This document shows, piece after piece, positions 11,116-19,277 of a stretch of 64,000 bases of DNA. The translations under genes and the position numbers were made by a program. The DNA is from an uncultured Paracoccaceae bacterium (GTDB lineage Bacteria > Pseudomonadota > Alphaproteobacteria > Rhodobacterales > Rhodobacteraceae). The stretch covers positions 186,001 through 250,000 of the forward strand of contig CANMTR010000002.1 of the NCBI GenBank assembly GCA_947500825.1. Direction: 5' to 3'. Under the pieces are notes generated by a model. The model was not told the origin of the DNA. It made no database searches and saw only the letters and a program-made list of their open reading frames with translations. Numbering within the stretch: position 1 is the first letter of the stretch; every line of letters starts with the position of its first letter.

Positions 11116-13034
11116 GCCGCGACACCGCCCGCAACGACGCCGCCGCCCGCGTCTCCCGCCGCGCCCTGGTCCTGGGCGCGGGCCAGGTCGGCGTCGCGGG
11201 CCTCCTGGGCTGGCGGATGCGCCAGATGCAGGTGGAGCAGGCCGAGGAGTTCCGCCTCCTGGCCGAGGAGAACCGCGTCAACATGCGCCTGATCGCGCCC
11301 GGCCGGGGCCTGATCTTCGATCGCAACGGCATCCCGGTGGCCGAGAACGCGCAGAACTACCGCATCGTCATCGTGCGCGAGGATGCCGGCGACGTGGAGG
11401 AGGCCTTCGCCCGCCTGCGCCGGCTGATCTACGTGGACGAGGCCGAGATCGCCCGCGCCCGGCGCGAGATCGCGCGCCGCTCGCCCTTCGTGCCCGTCAC
11501 CATCACCGACCAGCGCAGCTGGGAGGACATCGCCACCGTCGCCGTCAACGCCCCCGCCCTGCCCGGCATCACCCCCGACGTGGGCCTGAGCCGCGCCTAT
11601 CCGCTGGGCCCCGACTACGCCCATGTCACCGGCTACGTGGGCCCGGTCTCGGACTACGACCTGACCCGGATGGAGGACGACGACCCGCTCCTGCAGATCC
11701 CCAAGTTCCAGATCGGCAAGACCGGGGTGGAGCAGAAATACGAGCACGCCCTGCGCGGCGAGGCCGGATCGCGCCGGATCGAGGTCAACGCGGCGGGCCG
11801 CGTCATGCGCGAGCTGGGCCGCGACGAGGGCGTGCCCGGCACCGACCTGCAACTTACCGTGGAAAGCCGGCTGCAGAACTTCGTCGAGGCGCGCCTGGCC
11901 CTGGGCCTGTCGGCCTCCGCGGTGGTGATGGACGTGACCACGGGCGACCTGGTGGCGGTCGGCAACGCCCCGACCTTCGACCCCAACAAGTTCGTCCGCG
12001 GCATCTCGGTGGCCGATTACGCCGATCTCACCGGCAACAAGTATCGCCCCCTGGCCAACAAGGCCGTCCAGGGGGCCTATCCCCCCGGCTCCACCTTCAA
12101 GATGATGGTGACGCTCGCCGCGCTCGAGGCCGGGCTCCTGTCCTCGACCGAGACGATCTATTGCGGGGGCTACCAGCGCCTGGGCAACCGCCGCTTCCAT
12201 TGCTGGAAGCGCGGCGGCCATGGCCACGTCAACCTGGAAAAGAGCCTGCAGCAGAGCTGCGACGTGTTCTACTACGAGCTCGCGCAGCGCGTGGGCATCG
12301 ACCGGATCGCGGCCATGGCGCGCCGCTTCGGCCATGGCCAGCGCTTCGACGTGCCCATGTCGGCGGTCACCGCGGGCGTCATGCCCGACAAGGCGTGGAT
12401 CCGCGACACCTACAACCAGTCGTGGCGCGTGGGCGACAGCCTCAACGCCTCCATCGGGCAGGGCTACGTCCTGTCCTCGCCGCTCCAGCTCGCGGTGATG
12501 ACCGCCCGCATCGCCACGGGCCGCGCCGTGGTGCCGCGCCTGGTGCGCGCCCGCGGCGGGATCGAGCTGCCCCCCGAGGGGGGCGAGGAGCTGGGCGTCG
12601 ATCCGGGCCATCTCGACCTGGTGCGGCAGGGGATGGACGCCGTCTCCAACAGCCCCCGCGGCACCGCCTACCGCTCGCGCATAGAATCCGAGCCGCTGCG
12701 GATGGCGGGCAAGACCGGGACGAGCCAGGTCCGCTCGGCCATCGTCGACAACGCCGAGGTGCCCTGGGAGGAGCGCGACCACGCCCTGTTCGTGGGCTAC
12801 GCCCCCTTCGAGGCGCCGCGCTACGCCGTCAGCGTCGTGGTCGAGCACGGGGGGGGCGGCTCCTCGGCCGCCGCACCGGTGGCGCGCGACATCATGCTGT
12901 TCGCGCTGCGCGGCGAGCTGCCCCCGCTCGACGACTACCCCGCCGCCGCCCGCCCCGGGATCGAGGAGATGTTCGCGGGCCTCGACCTGCGCCACGACTT
13001 CCGCCCCACCCGCATCGGGCGGAGCCGGGCATGA
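11112..13034 (+). CDS. mrdA: Penicillin-binding protein 2 (elongasome transpeptidase)
   Basis: A 640-residue class B penicillin-binding protein with an N-terminal membrane anchor, a dimerisation domain beginning near LIAPGRGLIFDRNG, and a transpeptidase domain. The catalytic serine is in PPGSTFK at residue 327, and the KTG motif is in AGKTGTS. It crosslinks peptidoglycan during side-wall growth as partner of RodA, which follows with a 4-base overlap. The ATG at 11112 overlaps the mreD stop; longer upstream reading in this frame is only mreD antiframe. Confidence 0.97.
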   Translation: MSRDTARNDAAARVSRRALVLGAGQVGVAGLLGWRMRQMQVEQAEEFRLLAEENRVNMRLIAPGRGLIFDRNGIPVAENAQNYRIVIVREDAGDVEEAFARLRRLIYVDEAEIARARREIARRSPFVPVTITDQRSWEDIATVAVNAPALPGITPDVGLSRAYPLGPDYAHVTGYVGPVSDYDLTRMEDDDPLLQIPKFQIGKTGVEQKYEHALRGEAGSRRIEVNAAGRVMRELGRDEGVPGTDLQLTVESRLQNFVEARLALGLSASAVVMDVTTGDLVAVGNAPTFDPNKFVRGISVADYADLTGNKYRPLANKAVQGAYPPGSTFKMMVTLAALEAGLLSSTETIYCGGYQRLGNRRFHCWKRGGHGHVNLEKSLQQSCDVFYYELAQRVGIDRIAAMARRFGHGQRFDVPMSAVTAGVMPDKAWIRDTYNQSWRVGDSLNASIGQGYVLSSPLQLAVMTARIATGRAVVPRLVRARGGIELPPEGGEELGVDPGHLDLVRQGMDAVSNSPRGTAYRSRIESEPLRMAGKTGTSQVRSAIVDNAEVPWEERDHALFVGYAPFEAPRYAVSVVVEHGGGGSSAAAPVARDIMLFALRGELPPLDDYPAAARPGIEEMFAGLDLRHDFRPTRIGRSRA

Positions 13035-14176
13035 GCCTGCTGGAGGCCGATACCCGCCGCGTGCCCTCGGGGCCGGCCAAGGCGCTCTATCTCAACTGGC
13101 CGCTCGTGGTGCTGATCGTGGCGGTCGCCGGCGCGGGATTCGTCATGCTGACCTCGGTCGCGGGCGGCTCGGTGGACCGCTGGGCCGAGCCGCAGATGGA
13201 GCGGTTCGCCCTGGGCCTCGCGGTCATGTTCGTCGTCGCCATGGTCCCCGTGGGCCTGTGGCGCGCGGTCTCGCCGGCCGCCTACCTCGTCTCCATGGCG
13301 CTCCTCGTGGCGGTGGAGGTGGCGGGCACGACCGGCATGGGCGCCCAGCGCTGGATCGACCTCGGCGTCGTGCGCCTGCAGCCCTCGGAGCTGGCCAAGG
13401 TCACGCTGGTGATGATGCTCGCAGCCTACTACGCCTGGCTCGCGCCCGAGCGCGTCTCGCGGCCCCAGTGGATCCTGCCGCCCCTCGTCCTCATCGCCCT
13501 GCCCACCGCGCTGGTCCTCAAGCAGCCCGACCTGGGCACCGCGATCCTGCTGGTCGCGGGCGGGGCCGTGGTGATGTTCGCCGCCGGTGTCTCGTGGTGG
13601 TATTTCGGCGCCGTCGCGGCCGCCGGCGCAGGGCTGGTGTCGGCGGTCTTCACCTCCCGCGGGACGCCCTGGCAGCTTCTGAAGGACTACCAGTTCCGCC
13701 GGATCGACACCTTCCTCGACCCCGCCTCCGACCCCTTGGGCGCGGGCTACCACATCACCCAGTCCAAGATCGCCCTGGGGTCGGGCGGCTGGACGGGGCG
13801 CGGCTTCATGCAGGGCACCCAGTCGCGGCTGAACTTCCTGCCCGAGAAGCACACCGACTTCATCTTCACCACCCTGGCCGAGGAGTTCGGCTTCGTGGGC
13901 GCGGCCTCGCTCCTCGCGCTCTACATGGGGATCGTGGGCTTCTGCCTCGTCTCGGCGATGCAGAACCGCGACCGCTTCGGCGCGCTCCTGACGCTGGGGG
14001 TGGCGACGACCTTCTTCCTGTTCTTCGCCGTCAACATGGCCATGGTCATGGGGCTGGCCCCGGTGGTGGGCGTGCCGCTGCCCCTCGTCAGCTACGGCGG
14101 TTCGGCCATGCTCGTGCTGATGGCCGCCTTCGGCCTCGTCCAGTCCGCCCACGTCCACAAGCCGAGGCCCCGATGA
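13031..14176 (+). CDS. rodA: Rod shape-determining glycosyltransferase RodA
   Basis: A 381-residue SEDS-family polymerase with about ten membrane helices. Family stretches include WIDLGVVRLQPSELAK, DLGTAILLV, the FLPEKHTDFIFTTLAEEFGF loop and the final PLVSYGGSAML. It polymerises lipid II glycans with PBP2. It overlaps mrdA and the following dehydrogenase gene by four bases each. Confidence 0.97.
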   Translation: MSLLEADTRRVPSGPAKALYLNWPLVVLIVAVAGAGFVMLTSVAGGSVDRWAEPQMERFALGLAVMFVVAMVPVGLWRAVSPAAYLVSMALLVAVEVAGTTGMGAQRWIDLGVVRLQPSELAKVTLVMMLAAYYAWLAPERVSRPQWILPPLVLIALPTALVLKQPDLGTAILLVAGGAVVMFAAGVSWWYFGAVAAAGAGLVSAVFTSRGTPWQLLKDYQFRRIDTFLDPASDPLGAGYHITQSKIALGSGGWTGRGFMQGTQSRLNFLPEKHTDFIFTTLAEEFGFVGAASLLALYMGIVGFCLVSAMQNRDRFGALLTLGVATTFFLFFAVNMAMVMGLAPVVGVPLPLVSYGGSAMLVLMAAFGLVQSAHVHKPRPR

Positions 14177-15096
14177 TCAACGTCCTCTTCGCCGCCGGAC
14201 CCGATCGCTGGGAGGAGTGGGAGGCCCCCTTGCGCGATGCGCTCGCGGCCGAGGACGTGGCCGCCGACCTGTCGCGCGACCACGCGCCGGATGCGACCGA
14301 CGCGATCGTCTTCGCGCCCAACCCCGACCTGACCGACTTCACGCCCTACACCCGCGCGCGGGCCGTCCTGAGCCTCTGGGCGGGGGTGGAGACCATCGTG
14401 GACAACCCCACCCTCACCCAGCCGCTCGCGCGGATGGTCGATCCCGGCCTGACGGAGGGGATGTGCGACTACGTCGCCGGGCACGTCCTGCGCCACCACC
14501 TCGGGCTGGACGCGGATATCGGGGCGCGGGCATGGCGCCCTCGCGTGCCGCCGCTCGCGCGGGAGCGCAGCGTGGGCGTCCTGGGCCTGGGCGCGCTCGG
14601 GTCGGCCGCGGCGCGCAGCCTGGCGACCTTGGGCTTCGACGTGCATGGCTGGTCGCGAACGCCCAAGGAGATCGAGGGCGTCTCGGGCCATGCCGGGGCG
14701 GAGGGGCTGGACGCGGTGCTGCGGAGGGCCGAGATCCTCGTCCTCCTGCTGCCGCTCACCGACGCCACGGCCGGGCTGATCGACGCCGCCGCCCTGGCGC
14801 GGCTGCCGCCCGGCGCCGCCCTCGTCAACCCCGGCCGCGGCGGCCTCGTGGTCGAGGACGACCTGCTGGCCGCCCTGGACGGGGGCCGCCTCTCCCACGC
14901 CACGCTCGACGTGTTCCGCACCGAGCCCCTGCCCGGGGACCACCCGTTCTGGGCCCACGAACGCGTCACCGTCACGCCCCACATCGCCTCGGCCACGCGG
15001 CCCGCCACGGCGTCGCGCGCCATCGCCCGCGACGTCGCACGGCTGGCGCGCGGCGAGGCGCCCCTGCACCTCGTGGACCGCGCGCGGGGCTACTGA
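14173..15096 (+). CDS. ghrA: D-2-hydroxyacid dehydrogenase (glyoxylate/hydroxypyruvate reductase A type)
   Basis: A 307-residue NAD(P)-dependent dehydrogenase of the GhrA branch. The nucleotide-binding motif GLGALGSAAARSLATLGF lies near residue 138, the NPGRGGLV segment carries the catalytic arginine, and the VTPHIAS segment carries the catalytic histidine. It reduces glyoxylate or hydroxypyruvate. The ATG sits inside the rodA stop (ATGA), so it is translationally joined to the cell-shape operon although its chemistry is unrelated. Its 3' end overlaps the convergent YetF-like gene by seven bases. Confidence 0.9.
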   Translation: MINVLFAAGPDRWEEWEAPLRDALAAEDVAADLSRDHAPDATDAIVFAPNPDLTDFTPYTRARAVLSLWAGVETIVDNPTLTQPLARMVDPGLTEGMCDYVAGHVLRHHLGLDADIGARAWRPRVPPLARERSVGVLGLGALGSAAARSLATLGFDVHGWSRTPKEIEGVSGHAGAEGLDAVLRRAEILVLLLPLTDATAGLIDAAALARLPPGAALVNPGRGGLVVEDDLLAALDGGRLSHATLDVFRTEPLPGDHPFWAHERVTVTPHIASATRPATASRAIARDVARLARGEAPLHLVDRARGY

Positions 15097-15581
15097 CGCA
15101 CGTCGCGCAGCAGCGCGTCGTCGATCGTCTCCATCCCCTGCATCACGCTCACGTCGCCCGTGGCCTCAAGGATCACGGCGCGCACGTCGGAGAGCCGGCT
15201 CACATTCGCCTTGCGCAGCTTGCCCATCAGGTCGTCATGGGTGATCTGGCCGCGCGCGAGGTTCTCGTTCAGGATCTCGCCGTCGCGCATCAGGAACATG
15301 GGCGTGTTGTCCACCCCCGTCTCCACCTGGGACGAATGATGCCGGATGCGCGAGATCACGCCCTGGACGATGAACAGCGCCGCCATGGCGATCATCCCCG
15401 TCCAGAACTGCTTGGCCGAGCTGGCCATCACCGTGGAGGCCAGGACCGAGCCCTTGCCCACCGTGATCGCGAAGTCGTAGCTCGACATCTTCGAGAAGCT
15501 GCGCAGCCCGTTGGCCCGCGTCAGCGCGATCACGAGCGCGATGATGAGCGCCGCGCGCCCGAACGTGTAGACGATATCCAT
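15090..15581 (-). CDS. DUF421 / YetF-family membrane protein
   Basis: A 163-residue protein with two or three N-terminal membrane helices and a soluble C-terminal DUF421 domain (LMRDGEILNENLARGQIT, then LRKANVSRLSDVRAVILE). YetF-like proteins are membrane proteins whose biochemical role is not established; some contribute to germination or stress phenotypes in Firmicutes. It converges on the ghrA-like gene with a short overlap and is probably transcribed alone. Confidence 0.88.
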   Translation of the reverse strand: MDIVYTFGRAALIIALVIALTRANGLRSFSKMSSYDFAITVGKGSVLASTVMASSAKQFWTGMIAMAALFIVQGVISRIRHHSSQVETGVDNTPMFLMRDGEILNENLARGQITHDDLMGKLRKANVSRLSDVRAVILEATGDVSVMQGMETIDDALLRDVRQ

Positions 15582-15703
15582 GTGGTTCCCTGCCTGTGTC
15601 GCCGCCGGTGGGGGCCCTCTCGCCGGCCCCTCGCGGGGGGGGGGTGACGCGCCCGGTCCCGGCCCTACCCTGATTGGCACGGGACGCAAGAAGGAGCGAA
15701 CGG

Positions 15704-15976
15704 ATGGACGAGGCACGCCACGTGGTCGTGACGGGGGAGGTGCAGGGCGTGGGCTTTCGCGCCTGGACCCGCGACGTCGCCGAGGAGCTGGACGTCGCGG
15801 GCTGGGTGCGAAACCGCCCCGACGGCACGGTCGAGGCCCATCTCGAAGGGTCGGGGGACGCCCTGTCGCGGATGATCGACCGGTTGAACGCCGGCCCGCC
15901 CGCCGGGCGCGTCGACGACATCGCCGCCGAGGCGGCCCGGCCCGAGAACGCTGTGGATTTCGAGATACGCGGCTGA
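15704..15976 (+). CDS. acyP: Acylphosphatase
   Basis: A 90-residue acylphosphatase. The active-site arginine is in GEVQGVGFRAW and the catalytic asparagine in GWVRNRPDGTVEA. It hydrolyses acyl-phosphates such as acetyl phosphate or carbamoyl phosphate in the cytoplasm. A good ribosome site (AAGGAG) supports the ATG at 15704 rather than an upstream in-frame ATG at 15674. Confidence 0.95.
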   Translation: MDEARHVVVTGEVQGVGFRAWTRDVAEELDVAGWVRNRPDGTVEAHLEGSGDALSRMIDRLNAGPPAGRVDDIAAEAARPENAVDFEIRG

Positions 15977-16092
15977 CACGGGGCGGCATTGCGCCTTGGT
16001 CCGCGGCCCGCCGCCGTGCTAGCCTGCCCCCATGGCAGACGCCCGGAAGATCGGAGGGACATCCGGCACCGGGCAAACATAGGCAGGTTTCC

Positions 16093-16392
16093 ATGATCAG
16101 ATTTTCCGCAATCGCCCTGGCGGGCGTTCTCTGCGCCCAGTCGGCCTTCGCCGGCCCCGTCGGCAATGCCTGCGTGCAGTCCGAACGCGGCGCGCGCGAC
16201 GTCGCGCTGTGCGGCTGCATCCAGCAGGTGGCCGACCTGACCCTCGACCGGCGGGATCAGCGCCTCGCCGCGCGGTTCTTCCGCGACCCGCACATGGCGC
16301 AGGAGATCCGCATGTCCGACGATTCGGGCGACGAGCGGTTCTGGCGCAAGTACCGCGCCTTCGGCTCCGCGGCCGAGACCTACTGCAACTGA
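16093..16392 (+). CDS. Small secreted protein of unknown function
   Basis: A 99-residue protein with a signal peptide ending near AQSAFA and a conserved-looking cysteine-containing core (ALCGCIQQVADLTLDRRDQR, then SGDERFWRKYRAFG). Similar short proteins are widespread in Rhodobacteraceae and are sometimes labelled arginine transporter, a label with no visible support here. The four cysteines (about residues 14, 27, 40 and 42 plus one at the C-terminus) could form periplasmic disulfides. The last 13 bases overlap the convergent phosphatase gene. Confidence 0.75.
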   Translation: MIRFSAIALAGVLCAQSAFAGPVGNACVQSERGARDVALCGCIQQVADLTLDRRDQRLAARFFRDPHMAQEIRMSDDSGDERFWRKYRAFGSAAETYCN

Positions 16393-16829
16393 GCGATCAG
16401 CCCGTCGGCGGCGCGCTCCACCAGGCCGAGCGCGCCGTCGAAATCCCCGGTGAAATACGGGTCGGGGATCGCGCGCGCGCCCTCCCCCGCATAGGGGGCG
16501 AAGAGATGCACGGGCGTGTCGTCGCCCGCGGGCCGCAGCGCCTCAACGTCGGCCAGGTTGTCCTCGTCGGCGACCAGGATCAGGTCGTGGCGCGCGAAAT
16601 CCTCGGGCGCGATCTGGCGCGCGCGCTGCGCCGACAGGTCGTAACCCGCCTGGGCCGCCGCGCGCACCATGCGCGGATGCGGCCCCTCGCCGACATGCCA
16701 GTCGCCCGTCCCGGCGCTGTCCACCGTCCAGTCGAGCCCCGCCGCCTCGATCTTGCGGCGCAGAACCCCCTCGGCGGCGGGCGAGCGGCAGATGTTGCCG
16801 AGGCAGACGATCAGGATGCGGCGTGTCAT
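16380..16829 (-). CDS. Low-molecular-weight protein tyrosine phosphatase
   Basis: A 149-residue LMW-PTP. The P-loop VCLGNICRSP gives the CX5R active site near the N-terminus, and IPDPYFTG holds the general-acid aspartate. It dephosphorylates tyrosine or possibly arginine phosphates in the cytoplasm; no dedicated kinase gene is adjacent. The start is placed at MTRRILIVC because the P-loop must be near the N-terminus; the frame is open further upstream without family similarity. Confidence 0.93.
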   Translation of the reverse strand: MTRRILIVCLGNICRSPAAEGVLRRKIEAAGLDWTVDSAGTGDWHVGEGPHPRMVRAAAQAGYDLSAQRARQIAPEDFARHDLILVADEDNLADVEALRPAGDDTPVHLFAPYAGEGARAIPDPYFTGDFDGALGLVERAADGLIAQLQ

Positions 16830-16938
16830 GGGGCGGCAGCCTAGCGCGCCCGGCGTGCCCGCGCCATCCCCGCCCTTGCCCTCGGCGCGCCCTGTCCCTA
16901 CTCCGGGGGCTTCGTGACCGGCGATGGGAGGAGCCGCC

Positions 16939-17622
16939 ATGATCTTCGTTCTGACCGGGGCGGGCCTCTCCGCCGAGAGTGGGCTGGGCACATTCCGCGA
17001 CGAGGGCGGATTGTGGACGCAATACGACCTGGAGGAGGTCGCCACGCCCCAGGGCTATGGCCGCGACCCGGTCAAGGTGCTCGACTTCTACAACGCGCGC
17101 CGCGCCAATGCCGCCGGCGCCGCGCCCAACGCCGCCCACCACGCCCTCGCCCGGCTGGAGCGGGCGGGCCGCGCCCGCCTCGTCACCCAGAACGTCGACA
17201 CCCTCCTGGAGGCGGCGGGCGCGAACGAGGTCTGGCACATGCACGGCCGCCTCGACCGGGTGAAGTGCAACAAGTGCGGCGACACCTGGGACGCGCCGGA
17301 GACGATGTGCCCCTTCGACGCCTGCGGCTCCTGCGGCGCGCAGAAGCTGCGCCCCGACGTGGTCTGGTTCGGCGAGATGCCCTACCACCTCGACGAGATC
17401 GAGAGGGCCCTTGCGGAGGCGGCGCTGTTCGTGGCGATCGGCACCAGCGGCACGGTCTATCCGGCGGCCGGTTTCATCGAGCACGCGCGGATGCTGGGCA
17501 CGCCCACGCTGGAGCTCAACCTGGAGCCCTCGGGCGCGCCTTTCGACGAGGGCCGCTACGGACCCGCGAGCGAGGTCGTGCCCCCATGGGTCGAGAGCCT
17601 CCTGGGGGCCGCCTCCTCCTGA
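16939..17622 (+). CDS. cobB: NAD-dependent protein deacylase (sirtuin, CobB type)
   Basis: A 227-residue sirtuin with the NAD-binding GAGLSAESGLGTFR motif, the QNVDTLLEAAG motif, the catalytic histidine in MHGRLDRVKC and a four-cysteine zinc site (CNKC then CPFDACGSC). The FYNARR segment contains the Tyr-x-x-Arg pair that in class III sirtuins favours succinyl- and malonyl-lysine, so it may be a desuccinylase as well as a deacetylase. GGGAGGAG before the ATG at 16939 fixes the start. Confidence 0.95.
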   Translation: MIFVLTGAGLSAESGLGTFRDEGGLWTQYDLEEVATPQGYGRDPVKVLDFYNARRANAAGAAPNAAHHALARLERAGRARLVTQNVDTLLEAAGANEVWHMHGRLDRVKCNKCGDTWDAPETMCPFDACGSCGAQKLRPDVVWFGEMPYHLDEIERALAEAALFVAIGTSGTVYPAAGFIEHARMLGTPTLELNLEPSGAPFDEGRYGPASEVVPPWVESLLGAASS

Positions 17623-17704
17623 GCGGCGCCTGGGCGGGGCGATCACCGGCCCCGCGCGCCATCGGGGGACCGGCCCGCCGCCGGGGCCGCCGAGCCCGCA
17701 CGCG

Positions 17705-17728
17705 AAAAGCCCCGCCGGGGGCGGGGCT
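17705..17728 (-). terminator. Intrinsic terminator after rpmB
   Basis: On the minus strand AGCCCCGCC and GGCGGGGCT form a perfect 9-bp stem with a 3-base loop, followed by TTTT. It lies about 30 bases after the rpmB stop codon. Confidence 0.85.
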
Positions 17729-17758
17729 CAGGAGCGGCGCTCGGCCGGTCGGATCGGA

Positions 17759-18046
17759 TCAGGCGGAGGCGCGGGCCTTCGCGATGTCCTTCTTGACCTT
17801 CAGGGCGCGGGCCGAGAGCTCGCCCTCCTTCGCCCGGTCGAGGAAGCCGTCGAGGCCGCCGCGATGGTCCACGGTGCGCAGCGCCGACGACGAGATCTTC
17901 AGCTTGACCGTGCGGCCCAGCGTCTCCGACATCAGGGTGACGTCGTTGAGGTTGGGCAGGAAGCGGCGCTTCGTCTTGTTGTTGGCGTGGCTCACGTTGT
18001 TGCCCACGGCGGGGCCCTTGCCGGTCAGTTCGCAGACGCGCGACAT
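17759..18046 (-). CDS. rpmB: 50S ribosomal protein L28
   Basis: A 95-residue L28 with the opening [20 protein letters not shown] and the [12 protein letters not shown] stretch, a normal alphaproteobacterial length. It is a structural protein of the large ribosomal subunit. It stands alone with its own terminator downstream. Confidence 0.97.
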   Translation of the reverse strand: MSRVCELTGKGPAVGNNVSHANNKTKRRFLPNLNDVTLMSETLGRTVKLKISSSALRTVDHRGGLDGFLDRAKEGELSARALKVKKDIAKARASA

Positions 18047-18156
18047 CGGATCGTCCTCGTATTGCGGGTCCGGGCCCGGGGCACACGGACAAAATGGGTT
18101 AGGGTCGCCGCGTCGTAGGGGATCGCCGAGGCGGCGTCAAGCCGGGCCGCCCGCGC

Positions 18157-19143
18157 CTAGTCCCGCCCCGGCAGGAGGGCCGCGAGCATTTCCTCGGCCG
18201 CGGCCGAGGGCGCGGTGCGCCCCGCCCCCACCGCCTCGCCCAGCGCGGCCATCCGGTCGCGGGTCGAGGGGTCGGAGGTCAGGTGCCGCATCAGCCCGTG
18301 GCGCACCGCCTCCTCGAACCAGTGGCGGTTCTGCGCGGCGCGGACACGGGCCCAGTGGCCGGTCTCCCGCCGGTGGCGCGCGAGCGCCTCCATCTCGTCC
18401 CAGGCGGCGCCGAGCCCGGCGCGGTCCACCGCCGAGACGGACAGCGCCTTGGGAAAGCCGTCCGCGTCGCCCTCCCGCCGCCGCAGGAGCCGCAGGGCGC
18501 CCGCGTAATCGGCGCGCGTCGCCTCCGCCTGGCGCCTGAGCTCGCCGTCGGCCTTGTTGATCAGGATCAGGTCCGCGATCTCCATGATGCCGCGCTTGAC
18601 CCCCTGCAGCTCGTCGCCGCCCCCCGGCGCGAGGAGCAGGACGAACAGGTCGGTCATCCGAGCCACCAGCGTCTCGGACTGGCCCACGCCCACCGTCTCC
18701 ACCAGCACCACGTCGAACCCGGCCGCCTCGCAGAGCGCGATCGCCTCGCGGGTGCGCCGCGCCACGCCCCCCAGCTCGGTCTGGCTGGGAGAGGGGCGGA
18801 TGAAAGCGGCCGGATCGCGCGCGAGCTCCTCCATCCGGGTCTTGTCGCCCAGTATGGAGCCGCCCGAGCGGGCAGACGACGGGTCCACCGCCAGCACCGC
18901 GACGCGCATCCCCCGCCCCGTGAGCATCTTGCCGAAGCTCTCGATGAAGGTGGACTTGCCCACGCCCGGGGTGCCCGACAGCCCCACGCGCATGGCCTGC
19001 CGGCCGGGGTCCGCGATCCGCTCCAGCAGCGCCACCGCGTCGCGGCGATGGTCCGCGCGGGCCGATTCGACCAGCGTGATGGCCCGCGACAGGGCGCGGC
19101 GGTCCCCATCGCGGAGGCTGTCTGCGAGCGTGTCGAGGTCCAT
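18157..19143 (-). CDS. meaB: Methylmalonyl-CoA mutase-associated GTPase MeaB
   Basis: A 328-residue G3E-family P-loop GTPase with Walker [10 protein letters not shown], the [18 protein letters not shown] region and the NKADGE specificity motif. MeaB/ArgK protects and reloads the cobalamin-dependent methylmalonyl-CoA mutase. No mutase gene is in the window, but prpE at 40820-42700 feeds the same propionyl-CoA route. It is divergent from hrpB. Confidence 0.94.
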   Translation of the reverse strand: MDLDTLADSLRDGDRRALSRAITLVESARADHRRDAVALLERIADPGRQAMRVGLSGTPGVGKSTFIESFGKMLTGRGMRVAVLAVDPSSARSGGSILGDKTRMEELARDPAAFIRPSPSQTELGGVARRTREAIALCEAAGFDVVLVETVGVGQSETLVARMTDLFVLLLAPGGGDELQGVKRGIMEIADLILINKADGELRRQAEATRADYAGALRLLRRREGDADGFPKALSVSAVDRAGLGAAWDEMEALARHRRETGHWARVRAAQNRHWFEEAVRHGLMRHLTSDPSTRDRMAALGEAVGAGRTAPSAAAEEMLAALLPGRD

Positions 19144-19211
19144 GCCCGGGATATGGCCGCGCGGCGGGGGCGTTGTCCAGTGCGGGGGCGCGGGGTTGCC
19201 GGGGCGCGCCG

Positions 19212-19234
19212 GGGTATTTGAGAAAGGGTGAGGG
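19212..19234 (+). repeat. Dispersed 5' element, copy 1 (before hrpB)
   Basis: GGGTATTTG, two variable bases (AG), then AAAGGGTGAGG. The same element, in the same orientation relative to the downstream gene, occurs before murD (23058-23080) and bchY (54535-54557). It lies 44 bases before the hrpB ATG. Its function is unknown. Confidence 0.7.
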
Positions 19235-19277
19235 AGGGGGCGTGGGCATCCCGCCCCGATCGGGTTAGGGGCGGGGC

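Noticed and set aside
11108-14176. A 1022-codon continuous frame through mrdA into rodA
   Set aside because: Only the part from 13031 codes for RodA; the upstream part is a shadow frame of mrdA with Arg/Pro-rich nonsense sequence.
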